Source: Nocardia albiluteola | GTDB lineage: Bacteria > Actinomycetota > Actinomycetes > Mycobacteriales > Mycobacteriaceae | Length of the DNA stretch: 64,000 nucleotides | Assembly: GCF_018860155.1 (NCBI RefSeq) | Contig: NZ_JAHKNI010000001.1 | Coordinates: forward strand, 1,023,311-1,087,310 | Reading direction: 5' to 3' | Part shown: positions 16,656-24,381 of the stretch, in pieces | How the letters are laid out: the number at the start of each line of letters is the position of its first letter | Position numbering within the stretch: position 1 is the first letter of the stretch | Program-made: the position numbers and the translations under genes | The notes under the pieces: generated by a model | Databases searched by the model: none | What the model was told of the DNA's origin: nothing | The model's input: only the letters and a program-made list of their open reading frames with translations

Positions 16656-16669
16656 AGGGGTGTACCCCA
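16656..16669 (-). repeat. Putative serine-recombinase crossover site, right (inverted)
   Basis: AGGGGTGTACCCCA is the inverted counterpart of the site at 15949-15962, sharing 13 bases with the opposite central dinucleotide orientation. It starts 10 bp after the recombinase stop codon. Confidence 0.45.
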
Positions 16670-16846
16670 AACCGACAGTTCATTGCCGATCAGATTCTGG
16701 GACCCGGCGACCTCGGTGCTCGGCCAGACGCACCGCCTACTCCCCATCGTCTCGAAGCCAAGGTTTCAAGACAGGGACAGGGCACAGTTACCACCAGCGC
16801 CGCAGCTCAATCGCTGCTGACCCACATCCCCGCGACGCCGACACCG

Positions 16847-17008
16847 ATGGCCCGGGTGATCGCGGACACGATGGGAGCGCAGCAGCGGCCCGTCACCGAT
16901 TACGTTCTACATCGAAGGCTCATCGAGATGATCCACACCGGCCGCCTCACCGCAGACGGCGATCCCACGATCATGGGAGAGTGCCGAATCTTTTCCCCGC
17001 CGCGATGA
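16847..17008 (+). pseudogene. Fragment resembling the C-terminus of a DUF3658-like protein
   Basis: A 53-codon open stretch (MARVIADTMGAQQRPVTDYV at the start, then LHRRLIEMIHTGRL) ends in TGA overlapping the ATG of the ATPase gene. The composition is protein-like and resembles the C-terminal part of a larger domain; no N-terminal part is visible upstream. It may be a remnant that still provides translational coupling. The rest of 16670-16846 shows no gene. Confidence 0.35.
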
Positions 17009-17775
17009 GCGAGCCCGCCGACCGACCCAGCGAAGGCATACAACCGGTGACGAACGGCTACATTCGCGAAATCCGGATGTCGCCCGGACCGCATCCCAGC
17101 GATTACCCATTCAGCCTGCCCGCGGTGACCTACCTGGCCCACTACGGGAGCCTGCCGTTAGCGGGAGGCGTGACATTCCTCGTAGGAGAGAACGGCAGCG
17201 GCAAATCGACGATTCTCGAGGCAATCGCCGTCGCGACCGGCATGAACCCCGAAGGAGGCAGCCAAAACTACCGCTTCACCACTCGCTCCACCGAATCCCC
17301 GCTGGGTGAGCATTTGGTGCTCAGATGGGGCACTGCCAAACCGCGGACCCGGTTCTTCCTGCGTGCCGAGACCTACTACAACGTCGCCACTGAGACCGAG
17401 CGGCTCGGACCCGAACAAGTGGCCGCGTTCGGCGGAGTGTCACCGCATCACCGGTCTCACGGTGAGTCGTTCATCGACCTGATGAGCCATCGCTTCCACC
17501 CCAACGGGCTCTACCTGCTGGACGAGCCCGAAGCCGCATTGTCTCCCCAAGGTTGTCTGGCGGTATTGAGCCGACTGGCCGAACTGGTCGAACAACGCTG
17601 CCAGATCGTGGTGGCCACCCACTCGCCGATCCTGCTCGCCCTACCCGGCGCCAGCATCTACGAGATCGCCGATGACGGCACGATCAGCATCGTCGCCTAC
17701 GACAACGCCCTGCCGGTCCGGTTGACCAGAGACTTCCTTTCCGACCCAGACCGATACCTACGCCACTTGATCTGA
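17005..17775 (+). CDS. AAA-family ATPase (ABC/SMC-type P-loop)
   Basis: This 256-residue protein has Walker A GENGSGKST (near residue 62), the ABC-like Walker B LYLLDEPEAALSP and the H-loop VVATHSPILLALP, as in stand-alone AAA_15/AAA_21 predicted ATPases. The distance between Walker motifs is short and there is no coiled-coil insertion or nuclease domain. Such ATPases are often parts of defence modules, but no partner nuclease is adjacent. The start overlaps the upstream remnant (ATGA). Confidence 0.8.
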   Translation: MSEPADRPSEGIQPVTNGYIREIRMSPGPHPSDYPFSLPAVTYLAHYGSLPLAGGVTFLVGENGSGKSTILEAIAVATGMNPEGGSQNYRFTTRSTESPLGEHLVLRWGTAKPRTRFFLRAETYYNVATETERLGPEQVAAFGGVSPHHRSHGESFIDLMSHRFHPNGLYLLDEPEAALSPQGCLAVLSRLAELVEQRCQIVVATHSPILLALPGASIYEIADDGTISIVAYDNALPVRLTRDFLSDPDRYLRHLI

Positions 17776-17795
17776 AGGGGACGAGGTCTCCGTCA

Positions 17796-18146
17796 CGACT
17801 GTCCAACACGTTGCAGGACCGCGGTGTGGACCTGGTGGTCCTCGATCAGGGCATCGACACCTCCACCGCCGTGGGCCGCATGTTCTTCCAAATCCTCGGC
17901 GCAATAGCCGAATTCGAGCACGCTTTGATGTCCGAACGCACCCGCGACGGACTCGCGGCAGCCCGCGCCCGCGGACGCACCGGCGGCCAGAAACCCAAAC
18001 TCGGACCACGGCAGGTGGCGCTGGCACGGCAGATGTACGACGAACTCGACGAACACGGCAAGCGCCGCTACACCGTCGGCCAGATCGCCGCCGAATTCGG
18101 CGTCACCCGACCCACCATCTACCGGCACCTCGCCAATCCAACCTAA
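17796..18146 (+). pseudogene. C-terminal half of a resolvase
   Basis: The reading frame begins within the E-helix region of a Tn3-type resolvase (LSNTLQDRGVDLVVLDQGID, then GAIAEFEHALMSERTRDGL) and ends with a C-terminal HTH (YTVGQIAAEFGVTRPTIYRHL). The catalytic-serine half is absent. The matching N-terminal half lies inverted at 19503-19973 and shares a 24-bp overlap (21 of 24 identical), so the pair looks like one gene split by inversion. Confidence 0.75.
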
Positions 18147-18176
18147 TAGCCTCGCCGCACCGCTGCTGACCAGTCA

Positions 18177-18224
18177 CTACGAGAACTTCGTTGGATTTTC
18201 GGCGATTACTACCGGGACCCCAAC
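18177..18224 (-). repeat. Right copy of 45-bp inverted repeat bracketing the accessory island
   Basis: On the minus strand this reads GGGGTCCCGGTAGTAATCGC, then GAAAATCC and AACGAAGTTCTCGTAG. It matches 12466-12511 in inverted orientation and shares its left half with 20797-20818 and 21594-21626. It directly follows the resolvase C-terminal half. Confidence 0.6.
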
Positions 18225-18333
18225 AGCTTTCGACACGATTGATCGACACTGCACGGGTCGACCGAGCGGGAGTTCATCGTGATCGTGTTGGGCGTCGTGA
18301 AACCGATCAATTCTCAACACCTCGCACAACGCA

Positions 18334-19146
18334 TCAGCGTGGTAGAGGAGGAGGCGTGAAACCCTTCGGCCATCGCGTGTGTAGCTCGTACCGCATACCA
18401 GTCAGGTTCGCGCCGTACAGGTTCGCGTCGGTCAGGTCCGCGTAGGTCACGCTCGCGTCGGTCAGGTTCGCGCCCTCCAGGTCCGCGCCGGCCAGGTTCA
18501 TGCGGCCCAGGCCCGCGCCGCGGAGGCAGGTTTGGCCGAGGTCTGGTTTGTCTGCTGGCTGTTCCCGGGAGGCGTCTCGTCGGCCGATCACAGTCATCGC
18601 GGTCTGGATGTCGACAGGAGCCACGCCAGGTTCTGGTGGTGTGGGGCAGTTGGTTGCGGGGGCCTGGGTGCGTACGAATGCCGAGAGGACCGAGTACACG
18701 GTTACGTGGTCTGCTGGGGAGTCTTTGGCCAGGCGTTCGAACAGGTAGATACCAGAGATCCGGACATCGATCTTGTCCGAGGAGAGTTGTTCGGCGGCCA
18801 AGCGGAATCGGTCGGTGATCGCGGTCTGCTGGGACATGCCGAGCTGGATGTTGTTGGCGTGCAGCGATTGCCCGGTGAACCACAGGGCCCCGGTGGCCGC
18901 CGAGGCCGCCAGCAGTGTGCCGGCCGCGCTTGCCAAGGCGGTCACCCTCGCCCACCCCGAAGTCGCCGTCGAAGCAGGCGTGTCTGCGGCCTCGGACGGC
19001 GGATCCTGCTGTGCCACCGTAGGTTCTGGTGGTGGGGCTGGTTCCGGAGGGGCCGCAGGAGCTTGAGGTGCGGGTCGGTGCAGTGATCGGCCCCTGCCCG
19101 CGACCAGCCGCTGTCGCCGCAGGTGCGGTCTTCCCCCAGTTGCCAT
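18334..19146 (-). CDS. Membrane-anchored pentapeptide-repeat protein
   Basis: This 270-residue protein has a Pro/Ala-rich N-terminus, one or two membrane segments (about residues 65-90), a conserved segment ([20 protein letters not shown]) and a C-terminal A(D/N)LXX pentapeptide array ([20 protein letters not shown]). ATG 19146 is preferred over the upstream TTG at 19164. Similar proteins are common in nocardiae and streptomycetes without known function. Confidence 0.75.
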   Translation of the reverse strand: MATGGRPHLRRQRLVAGRGRSLHRPAPQAPAAPPEPAPPPEPTVAQQDPPSEAADTPASTATSGWARVTALASAAGTLLAASAATGALWFTGQSLHANNIQLGMSQQTAITDRFRLAAEQLSSDKIDVRISGIYLFERLAKDSPADHVTVYSVLSAFVRTQAPATNCPTPPEPGVAPVDIQTAMTVIGRRDASREQPADKPDLGQTCLRGAGLGRMNLAGADLEGANLTDASVTYADLTDANLYGANLTGMRYELHTRWPKGFTPPPLPR

Positions 19147-19233
19147 TCGAACCCACCCTTCCAACAGGTTGTACCGCTGTCGGTGTCGATGATGCGCTTC
19201 GTCCGTGCGGCCGCAAAGTACGAGCCGAACTCG

Positions 19234-19394
19234 TCAGTGTTCCAAGGCATCCTGAACCGGCCGCAGCCCGGAACGAGACCAGATTCCGAGACCAGCCCAC
19301 AGGCGACTTCGGAGCGAAGGCAATTGCACCCCCATGCTGTCTCGAATCCATGGTTCCACGAGGGCGATATCGAAGGCCAGTTGTTCCGGACCCC
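19234..19394 (-). other. Probable gene remnant in the 19.15-19.50 kb gap
   Basis: The gap between the pentapeptide gene and the chimeric recombinase has no intact gene. On the minus strand a stretch reads GPEQLAFDIALVEPW, closely matching GPEQLTFEIAIVE at 21548-21590. The two DNA segments are about 80 percent identical, with mainly first- and third-position codon changes, which suggests remnants of the same protein family. Confidence 0.4.
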
Positions 19395-19502
19395 CGACGA
19401 GGTCCGCGAGGCCCTCGACCTGGACGGGCACCAACCGGTAGTGCTGTGCGACGCCCGCGACCGCGGCTCGTGCAAGACGGGGTCCCGGACTGGTGAGGTC
19501 GC

Positions 19503-19973
19503 CTATTTGACATCGTCGATGGTGAGCCGGACGACGCGGGTGAGCGGTTGGGCGTAGAGCAGCACGATCGCGGCCGCCGCGCGTGAGCGTAATGGCTGGT
19601 CGGAGGCTGTCAGAATTCGCCCGAGCAGTTCGATTCGCTCTTCCGGGGGCATGGGTGGTCTTCGCTTCACCGCCGGTGCCGATAGGCGGAAATGCCGCGT
19701 GAGCTGGCTGTCCATCACCTTGCGGTCCTGCAGCGTCCTGGACAGCTCGATCAGGTGCTCGAGGGACCGGCCGAGCCGATCGAGTTTGGTCACCACTAGT
19801 TGGTCTGTGGGTCGGTTGGCCACCAGCAGCGCCTTGCTCAGCTCGGGCCGCGAGGCGAGCTTGCCGGATGCCTTGTCGATGAAGATCTGCTCGCATCCGG
19901 CTGCGGCGAGAGCGTCGAGTTGGGCTTCGGGGTGTTGGTCGCGGGTAGAGACGCGTCCGTAGCCGATTCGCAT
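19503..19973 (-). pseudogene. Chimeric recombinase: resolvase N-terminal half fused to a foreign tail
   Basis: The 156-residue frame begins as a serine resolvase (GYGRVSTRDQHPEAQLDAL, S9; VVTKLDRLGRSLEHL) but loses the family at about residue 82 (LSRTLQDR). It continues into a tail (MPPEERIELLGRILTASDQP, then AIVLLYAQPLTRVVRLTIDDV) resembling the C-terminal parts of actinobacterial phage-integrase-like proteins. The missing resolvase half lies inverted at 17796-18146. It is unlikely to be an active recombinase as it stands. Confidence 0.7.
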
Positions 19974-20148
19974 GGCGCGGAGTGTATTGCGAACCCCCGA
20001 CAGGTTGACGTTGGCGCGTACACGGCAACCTTTACAGATCTGGCCTGCGGAAACCTACTGCAGCTGAGGGTGTCTCGCGAACGAACTTGAGCCCAAGAAC
20101 GTATCTGGACAGCAACAACCGGACAACCCGGTCCCGAACCGAAAGCGT

Positions 20149-20182
20149 CCCTGACCATTGCGGCTTCCACCGCATGTCAGGG
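20149..20182. terminator. Strong hairpin, terminator-like
   Basis: Arms CCCTGAC-CAT(T)GCGG and CCGCATG-TCAGGG form a 13-bp stem with one bulge and a 6-base loop. It lies downstream of the SapA-like gene (stop at 20272 on the minus strand) in a region without other genes (19974-20271). No U tract is present, common for actinobacterial terminators. Confidence 0.5.
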
Positions 20183-20271
20183 GCACTCTCCCTGTCCCCG
20201 TCCGGTCTCGAACTCACCCTGGGCTCCCTCCGGACCGGCGGCTGCTGATCTGCCGTGACCTTCCGAATCGG

Positions 20272-20736
20272 TCAGCCGCAGTGCGATGGGCCACCACCAG
20301 CGGAGCCGCCGTTATTGGCGCCTCCGAATGAGCCGTACCAGTAGATGCAAGTGTGCGGGGCGTACCAGTAGACAGGGCCTGCAAGGTACGAGTACAAGCC
20401 CGCGTCGATGTCCATATTGTTGCTCACACCGTGGAACGGAAACCCAGGGAGGCCGTGATCGAGACCCCCGGTACCCACCGTTGCCACCAGCGCTGTCGGC
20501 GTCCCGATCTGTGCCGTCTTCCATGTGACAACGCAATCGGTGGAACCGTTGTACATCAACCAGACGGTCGCATTCGCTTCGATGTTCCCGTGGTCGATCG
20601 CGTAATACCCTGCGCCGCAAGCTGCTTCAGGCGAAGAGGCTGCCGCCGCGGGCCCGGCCGCCGCTACCGACGCACCAAAGAAGACAGCCGCCGCGAACCC
20701 CACGGCCAGTCGTGCCCGCAGCTTCAGAATTTTCAT
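20272..20736 (-). CDS. Secreted spore-associated-protein-A-like protein
   Basis: This 154-residue protein has a Sec signal peptide (basic MKILKLRARL, hydrophobic core, AAAGPAAAA cleavage region). The mature part resembles SapA-type secreted proteins: ACGAGYYAIDHG, TVWLMYNGSTDCVVTW, an aromatic segment YLAGPVYWYAPHTCIYWYG, and a Gly-rich end with a last Cys. The four or more cysteines suggest disulfides. AAGGGAG 6 bases before ATG 20736 fixes the start. It is probably an extracellular or surface protein. Confidence 0.7.
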   Translation of the reverse strand: MKILKLRARLAVGFAAAVFFGASVAAAGPAAAASSPEAACGAGYYAIDHGNIEANATVWLMYNGSTDCVVTWKTAQIGTPTALVATVGTGGLDHGLPGFPFHGVSNNMDIDAGLYSYLAGPVYWYAPHTCIYWYGSFGGANNGGSAGGGPSHCG

Positions 20737-20796
20737 AGGTACTCCCTTGTTCCGCAACACATCCGCCGAGACCTTGTCGCGCGGAGTATGACACTC

Positions 20797-20818
20797 GATT
20801 ACTACCGGGACCCCAAGA
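20797..20818 (-). repeat. Partial copy of the GGTAGTAATCG repeat
   Basis: On the minus strand GGGGTCCCGGTAGTAATCG is identical to the left half of the repeat at 18177-18224. It lies 61 bp upstream of the SapA-like gene start, so it may be part of that gene's control region. Confidence 0.45.
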
Positions 20819-20906
20819 CGGTGCTGATGACCCTGGTGGAGCACCTGATTCAGCAGGCCTCCGTCGGCGTGGGCTGAGCCGCGGGCCGCGGGAGGAACCC
20901 GAGGGG

Positions 20907-21170
20907 TTACAGCGTGGACGACAGGCCCGAGAGCAGGTCCGAGAACAGACACGGGTCCGAGGACCCGCTGTCGGGCAGGCAGACGGGGTTGCTGCCGACG
21001 ATCAGCCGGGGCGCCGACGGGCGGGCATGCGGCGAATCGTCCGTAGGGGCTGGGGCATTGACCGGCGGTACGGACCGCAGGGGAATACCCGCGGTGGCGG
21101 TACTGGTACCGAGGGTCACCACGGCCGCTGCCGCCAGCAGGGAGTAGACCGCGAATCGCTTGATAGGCAA
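20907..21170 (-). CDS. Small secreted protein with a TTG start
   Basis: This 87-residue protein has a signal peptide (PIKRFAVYSLLAAAAVVTLG, cleavage near TATAGIP) and a Pro/Ser-rich mature part with two cysteines (PVCLPDSGSSDPCLF). TTG 21170 is chosen because GAAGGA lies 7 bases upstream and the signal peptide then begins at residue 2. Similar in style to the secreted ORF at 3546. Function is unknown. Confidence 0.55.
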   Translation of the reverse strand: MPIKRFAVYSLLAAAAVVTLGTSTATAGIPLRSVPPVNAPAPTDDSPHARPSAPRLIVGSNPVCLPDSGSSDPCLFSDLLSGLSSTL

Positions 21171-21358
21171 GGGTTTTCCTTCGATCGGAAGTAGTTCATC
21201 GCTCAGGCTATGGCCCCCGCACCGGCGCCACGAGACCGGGAAATTCGGGGCGGGATGCAATAGGGGCCTTCACCGACGATCCGATCAGGGGGTGCCGCGG
21301 ACCCCCGACCCGCTGTCCGCCCATGGAATTCAGGGCAATACGCCGAGACCATCTACTT

Positions 21359-21553
21359 CTAGCTCGCCCGGAGTTTCTGCCAGGCGCCTACTGCGGCGGT
21401 GAGGAACATCCCGGCCGCGACCACGGCGTAGGGGCTGGCGTGACACCAGCCCACGAGCGCGACGACGGTCACGAGCAACAGCAGCAGCGGCAGAAGGTCC
21501 TCCCACAAGCGCCGGCGTCGACGCCGGCGCGTCGATGTCTCAGGACGTTCCAC
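21359..21553 (-). CDS. Small two-span membrane protein with Arg-rich N-terminus
   Basis: From GTG 21553 this 64-residue frame has a run of seven Arg, then two hydrophobic segments (LLPLLLLLVTVVALVGW; YAVVAAGMFLTAAVGAW). The open frame continues upstream into GPEQLTFEIAIVE without a clear start, and stops occur before that, so the gene may be a truncated member of a larger family. Confidence 0.4.
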   Translation of the reverse strand: MERPETSTRRRRRRRLWEDLLPLLLLLVTVVALVGWCHASPYAVVAAGMFLTAAVGAWQKLRAS

Positions 21554-21626
21554 GATGGCGATCTCGAAGGTGAGCTGTTCCGGACCGATGACCGGTTGGA
21601 TTTTCGGCGATTACTACCGGAACCCC
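21548..21626 (-). repeat. Composite of two dispersed fragments
   Basis: 21548-21590 matches 19354-19394. 21594-21626 (minus strand GGTAGTAATCGCCGAAAATC) matches the 45-bp repeat at 18177-18224 over 30 nearly identical bases. Both fragments lie next to each other here, near the right edge of the accessory region. Confidence 0.5.
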
Positions 21627-21655
21627 TTCTCCTGAAGGGTCTCGATCATTGACGC

Positions 21656-22636
21656 CTATCTCGCGGGCGGATCTGTCGCGCTCGGTTGTTCGGCTGCGGC
21701 GGCATGTAATGCGGCGCGGGCGGCAGCGACGATCGGATGATCGCCGTGCCCGCGGCGATAGGCCAGGTGGGTGCGGCGGCGGGCGGACAGGGGGACGAGG
21801 CGGACCGGGTCCGGGACCGACAGTGCGCCCAATTCCGGTACCAGCGCCACGCCCTGACCGGCGGCGACGAGCGCCAATACGGTGCCGAAGTCGTCGGCGT
21901 GGTGGCGGATGTGCGGCGTGAATCCCGCTGCCTGGCAGGCGCGCACGGTCATGCTGTGGCACAAAGTGCCCGGGGTTCCGGCGATCCAGGTCGAATCGCG
22001 GTGTGCGGTCAGGGGTTCGGTGTCCCGGGGATGGTGAGGCGGCGGGGTGGGTGGGCACTGGGGATGGTGAGCCGGCGGAGCTTGCGGAGGCGGCGGGGTG
22101 GGTGAGCTCAGCGTTGCCAGGTAGACCGTTTCGGTGAGGAATTCCTCAGTGTCCAGGCCGGATTCGGGCTCGCGCGGTACGTAGTCGTATTCCTGTACCA
22201 GCGCGATGTCGAGGGCGTGGGCGCGCAGCGCGTCGGGAGCGTTCGCCGGATCGAGTTCGGTGACGAACAGTTCCAGCCGGGGATGGTCGCGGCTCAGGCG
22301 CACCAGCGCGGGGGACAGTACGGCGTGAACCGCGGTGGGGAAGGCCCCAATTCGCAGCGTGCCGGTGAGATCGGCACTGGCGGTGGCGAGTTCGGCCGCG
22401 GCCTGTTCGAGCACCGCCAGAATCGTGTCGGCATGCTCGGTCAGCCGCAGGGCCGCCGGGGTGAGCCCGACGCTGCGCCCGGTCCGCTCGAGCAACGGCA
22501 CCCCGGCCTCGCGCTCGAGCGAGGCCAGCTGCTGCGAGACGGCCGAGGGGGTATAGGACAGGGCATCGGCGACCGCCGCGATGGTCCCGCGCCGGGCCAG
22601 TTCGCGCAGCAGCCGCAGTCGTCGCACATCGAGCAT
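21656..22636 (-). CDS. LysR-family regulator with repeat-derived insertion
   Basis: This 326-residue protein has an N-terminal winged HTH (RLLRELARRGTIAAVADAL, SYTPSAVSQQLASLE) and a periplasmic-binding-type effector domain. Residues about 175-203 form an abnormal Pro/His-rich insert (SPTPPPPQAPPAHHPQCPP) encoded by the G-rich dispersed repeat, where relatives have a short loop. It is divergent from the DapA-like gene, its likely target, with a TTAT-N10-ATAA box between them. Whether the insert impairs function is unknown. Confidence 0.85.
   Translation of the reverse strand: MLDVRRLRLLRELARRGTIAAVADALSYTPSAVSQQLASLEREAGVPLLERTGRSVGLTPAALRLTEHADTILAVLEQAAAELATASADLTGTLRIGAFPTAVHAVLSPALVRLSRDHPRLELFVTELDPANAPDALRAHALDIALVQEYDYVPREPESGLDTEEFLTETVYLATLSSPTPPPPQAPPAHHPQCPPTPPPHHPRDTEPLTAHRDSTWIAGTPGTLCHSMTVRACQAAGFTPHIRHHADDFGTVLALVAAGQGVALVPELGALSVPDPVRLVPLSARRRTHLAYRRGHGDHPIVAAARAALHAAAAEQPSATDPPAR
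22027..22106 (-). repeat. G-rich dispersed repeat, two adjoining copies within the LysR gene
   Basis: Two adjoining copies (22027-22053 and 22060-22106) share GGGGATGGTGAG and GGCGGGGTGGGTG cores. They match the intergenic copy at 2583-2620. The length keeps the LysR frame open. Confidence 0.55.
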
Positions 22637-22645
22637 CAGATCAGC

Positions 22646-22663
22646 TTATGCTTCTCGGAATAA
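22646..22663. promoter_or_regulatory. LysR-type box
   Basis: TTAT-N10-ATAA is an inverted repeat of LysR-box spacing, located in the 70-bp gap between the divergent LysR and DapA-like genes. Confidence 0.5.
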
Positions 22664-22706
22664 ACGTGAAATAGACGTAATGTATTCGAGCCCGCACTCT
22701 AGGAAC

Positions 22707-23600
22707 ATGACACTCCAGGGCCTCTACGTTCCGCTGATCACCCCCTTTACCCGATCCGGCGAACTCGCCGCCGACGACCTGGAGGGCCTGGCCCACCGGG
22801 TCCTGGATCGGGGGGCTGCGGGGATAGTCGCCCTCGGAACGACGGGGGAGCCCGCGACGCTGACCGGGCCGGAGCGCGGGCGGGTACTGGAAATCTGCGC
22901 GGCCGTCTGCCGCGAGCGTGGGGCGGCGCTGATCGCCGGGACGGGCTCGAATTCGACCGCCGACTCCCAGCGGGCGCTGGCCGCCCTCGATGCCGGGGTC
23001 GTCGCTGCCGCGCTGGTGGTGGTCCCGTACTACACCCGCCCCTCGGAGGACGGCGTGGTCGAACACTTTCGCCGGCTCGCGGCGGTATCGCCGGTCCCGG
23101 TGCTGGTCTACAACGTTCCGCAGCGCACCGGACGCCCGCTGAGCGCCGAGACACTGTGCCGACTGGCGGAACTGCCGAACGTGGCCGGATTCAAACACGC
23201 GGTGGGCGGGATAGACGAGGCCACGATCGCTTTCCTGGCCCGGGTCCCGGCCGATGTCGCGGTGCTGTCCGGCGACGATCTCTACGCGGCGCCGCTGCTC
23301 GCACTCGGCGCCGCCGGTGCGATTCTGGCCTGCGCGAATGTGGCGCCCGGGGCGTATGCCGAGCTGATCGAGGCCTGGCGCGGGGGTGCGATCGCGCGTG
23401 CTCGCGAACTTGGCAACCGACTGGCGCCCCTGGCCGCGGCGCTGTTCGCCGAGTCCAATCCCGTTGTGATCAAAGCAATTTTGGCCTCGCAGGGCCTGAT
23501 TTCGAGCGCGGCTGTACGCCTGCCTCTACTGCCTGCCAGCGATACCGCGACAGAATCCGCGCTGGCGGCGTGGGACGGAATATCCCCAGCAAATCGTTGA
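22707..23600 (+). CDS. DapA/NanA superfamily aldolase (dihydrodipicolinate synthase-like)
   Basis: This 297-residue TIM-barrel aldolase has the GTTGE motif (VALGTTGEPATLT), the catalytic Tyr in LVYNVPQRTGR and the Schiff-base Lys in AGFKHAVGG. It is divergent from a LysR regulator rather than set in a lysine operon, which suggests a catabolic or secondary role; a housekeeping dapA role cannot be excluded. ATG 22707 is used, although AGGA lies only 2 bases upstream. Confidence 0.85.
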   Translation: MTLQGLYVPLITPFTRSGELAADDLEGLAHRVLDRGAAGIVALGTTGEPATLTGPERGRVLEICAAVCRERGAALIAGTGSNSTADSQRALAALDAGVVAAALVVVPYYTRPSEDGVVEHFRRLAAVSPVPVLVYNVPQRTGRPLSAETLCRLAELPNVAGFKHAVGGIDEATIAFLARVPADVAVLSGDDLYAAPLLALGAAGAILACANVAPGAYAELIEAWRGGAIARARELGNRLAPLAAALFAESNPVVIKAILASQGLISSAAVRLPLLPASDTATESALAAWDGISPANR

Positions 23601-23634
23601 AGTGGACGGTCTGCGGCCGGCACCGCAGGCCGGA

Positions 23635-23841
23635 TCATTCACCGGCGCCGGGATCGCCGTCACGATGCTGGTGGCGCGAGATGCGCCAGAGAAATTCCGG
23701 ATCGTCGTCGGGGCCTTTGATGGGCCTGCGTTGCGATGCCGTACGACCGGCGCCGATCTTGTTCGGCCGCTGCGGCCCGAACGCCTTCCAGCACAGCATC
23801 GCAACGGCCACCACCGCGATGAGTGCCAACAGGTACGTCAC
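23635..23841 (-). CDS. Small single-span membrane protein
   Basis: This 68-residue product has an N-terminal span (TYLLALIAVVAVAMLCW) and a polar tail. The perfect AGGAGGTGA site would overlap the first GTG (23850), so GTG 23841, 9 bases further on, is chosen. Function is unknown. It is convergent with the DapA-like gene. Confidence 0.5.
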   Translation of the reverse strand: MTYLLALIAVVAVAMLCWKAFGPQRPNKIGAGRTASQRRPIKGPDDDPEFLWRISRHQHRDGDPGAGE

Positions 23842-23911
23842 GTCGCTCACCTCCTGTCTTCGAGGGTAATCCGTGTACGTACCTGCGGCACCGCCTACGC
23901 GGAAATAGGGA

Positions 23912-24145
23912 CTACACCCGAGTTGCCTCGGTGGTCAGCGACCGGAGAAGCTGCATCACCTCGGTCTCACGGAAACGCCGGTGGCCGCCTGGGGTACGCA
24001 ATGAGCCCAGTCGCCCGGCGTGTGCCCAGCGGGTGACTGTTTTGGGATCTACGTGAAACAACGCCGCTACTTGGCCGGGGGTCAGGAGGGCCTCCTGGCC
24101 GTTGACGGAACCAAACGTGCGGCTCGCCGCGGTGATCGCAGTCAT
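23912..24145 (-). CDS. bldC: BldC-type MerR-like DNA-binding protein
   Basis: This 77-residue protein is a single MerR-like winged HTH: LLTPGQVAALFHVDPKTVTR, then WAHAGRLGSLRTPGGHRRF. Length and sequence agree with BldC, a developmental regulator that binds direct repeats in streptomycetes and has homologues in most actinobacteria. The ATG is preceded by GGAAAGG. The 236-bp gap to the divergent DUF4229 gene probably holds its promoter. Confidence 0.88.
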   Translation of the reverse strand: MTAITAASRTFGSVNGQEALLTPGQVAALFHVDPKTVTRWAHAGRLGSLRTPGGHRRFRETEVMQLLRSLTTEATRV

Positions 24146-24381
24146 TCGCAAACCTTTCCGTAATCGACAGTCCCTCATCAGATAGCGACATCGTTGCACC
24201 GGACCCCCCACGTACTCGAATGATCTAACAATGGTAAAGGGGAAGTAATAGACAAATCGGATAAGCGTACGGCTTCGTGACGTGCCCGAAACCGCCCGCT
24301 GGCGAATATTCAGCGATCTTCGGGGGGTGGTGACGGGCGGCGGGTCGAGTCCGCCCGGGCGCGTCGCTTAGGCTGGTAGGC

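Noticed and set aside
20353..20877. Plus-strand frame ending in a plausible helical peptide (VLMTLVEHLIQQ)
   Set aside because: Most of it is antisense to the SapA-like secreted gene, which has a far better signal peptide and ribosome binding site. Only the last 27 codons could be a remnant.
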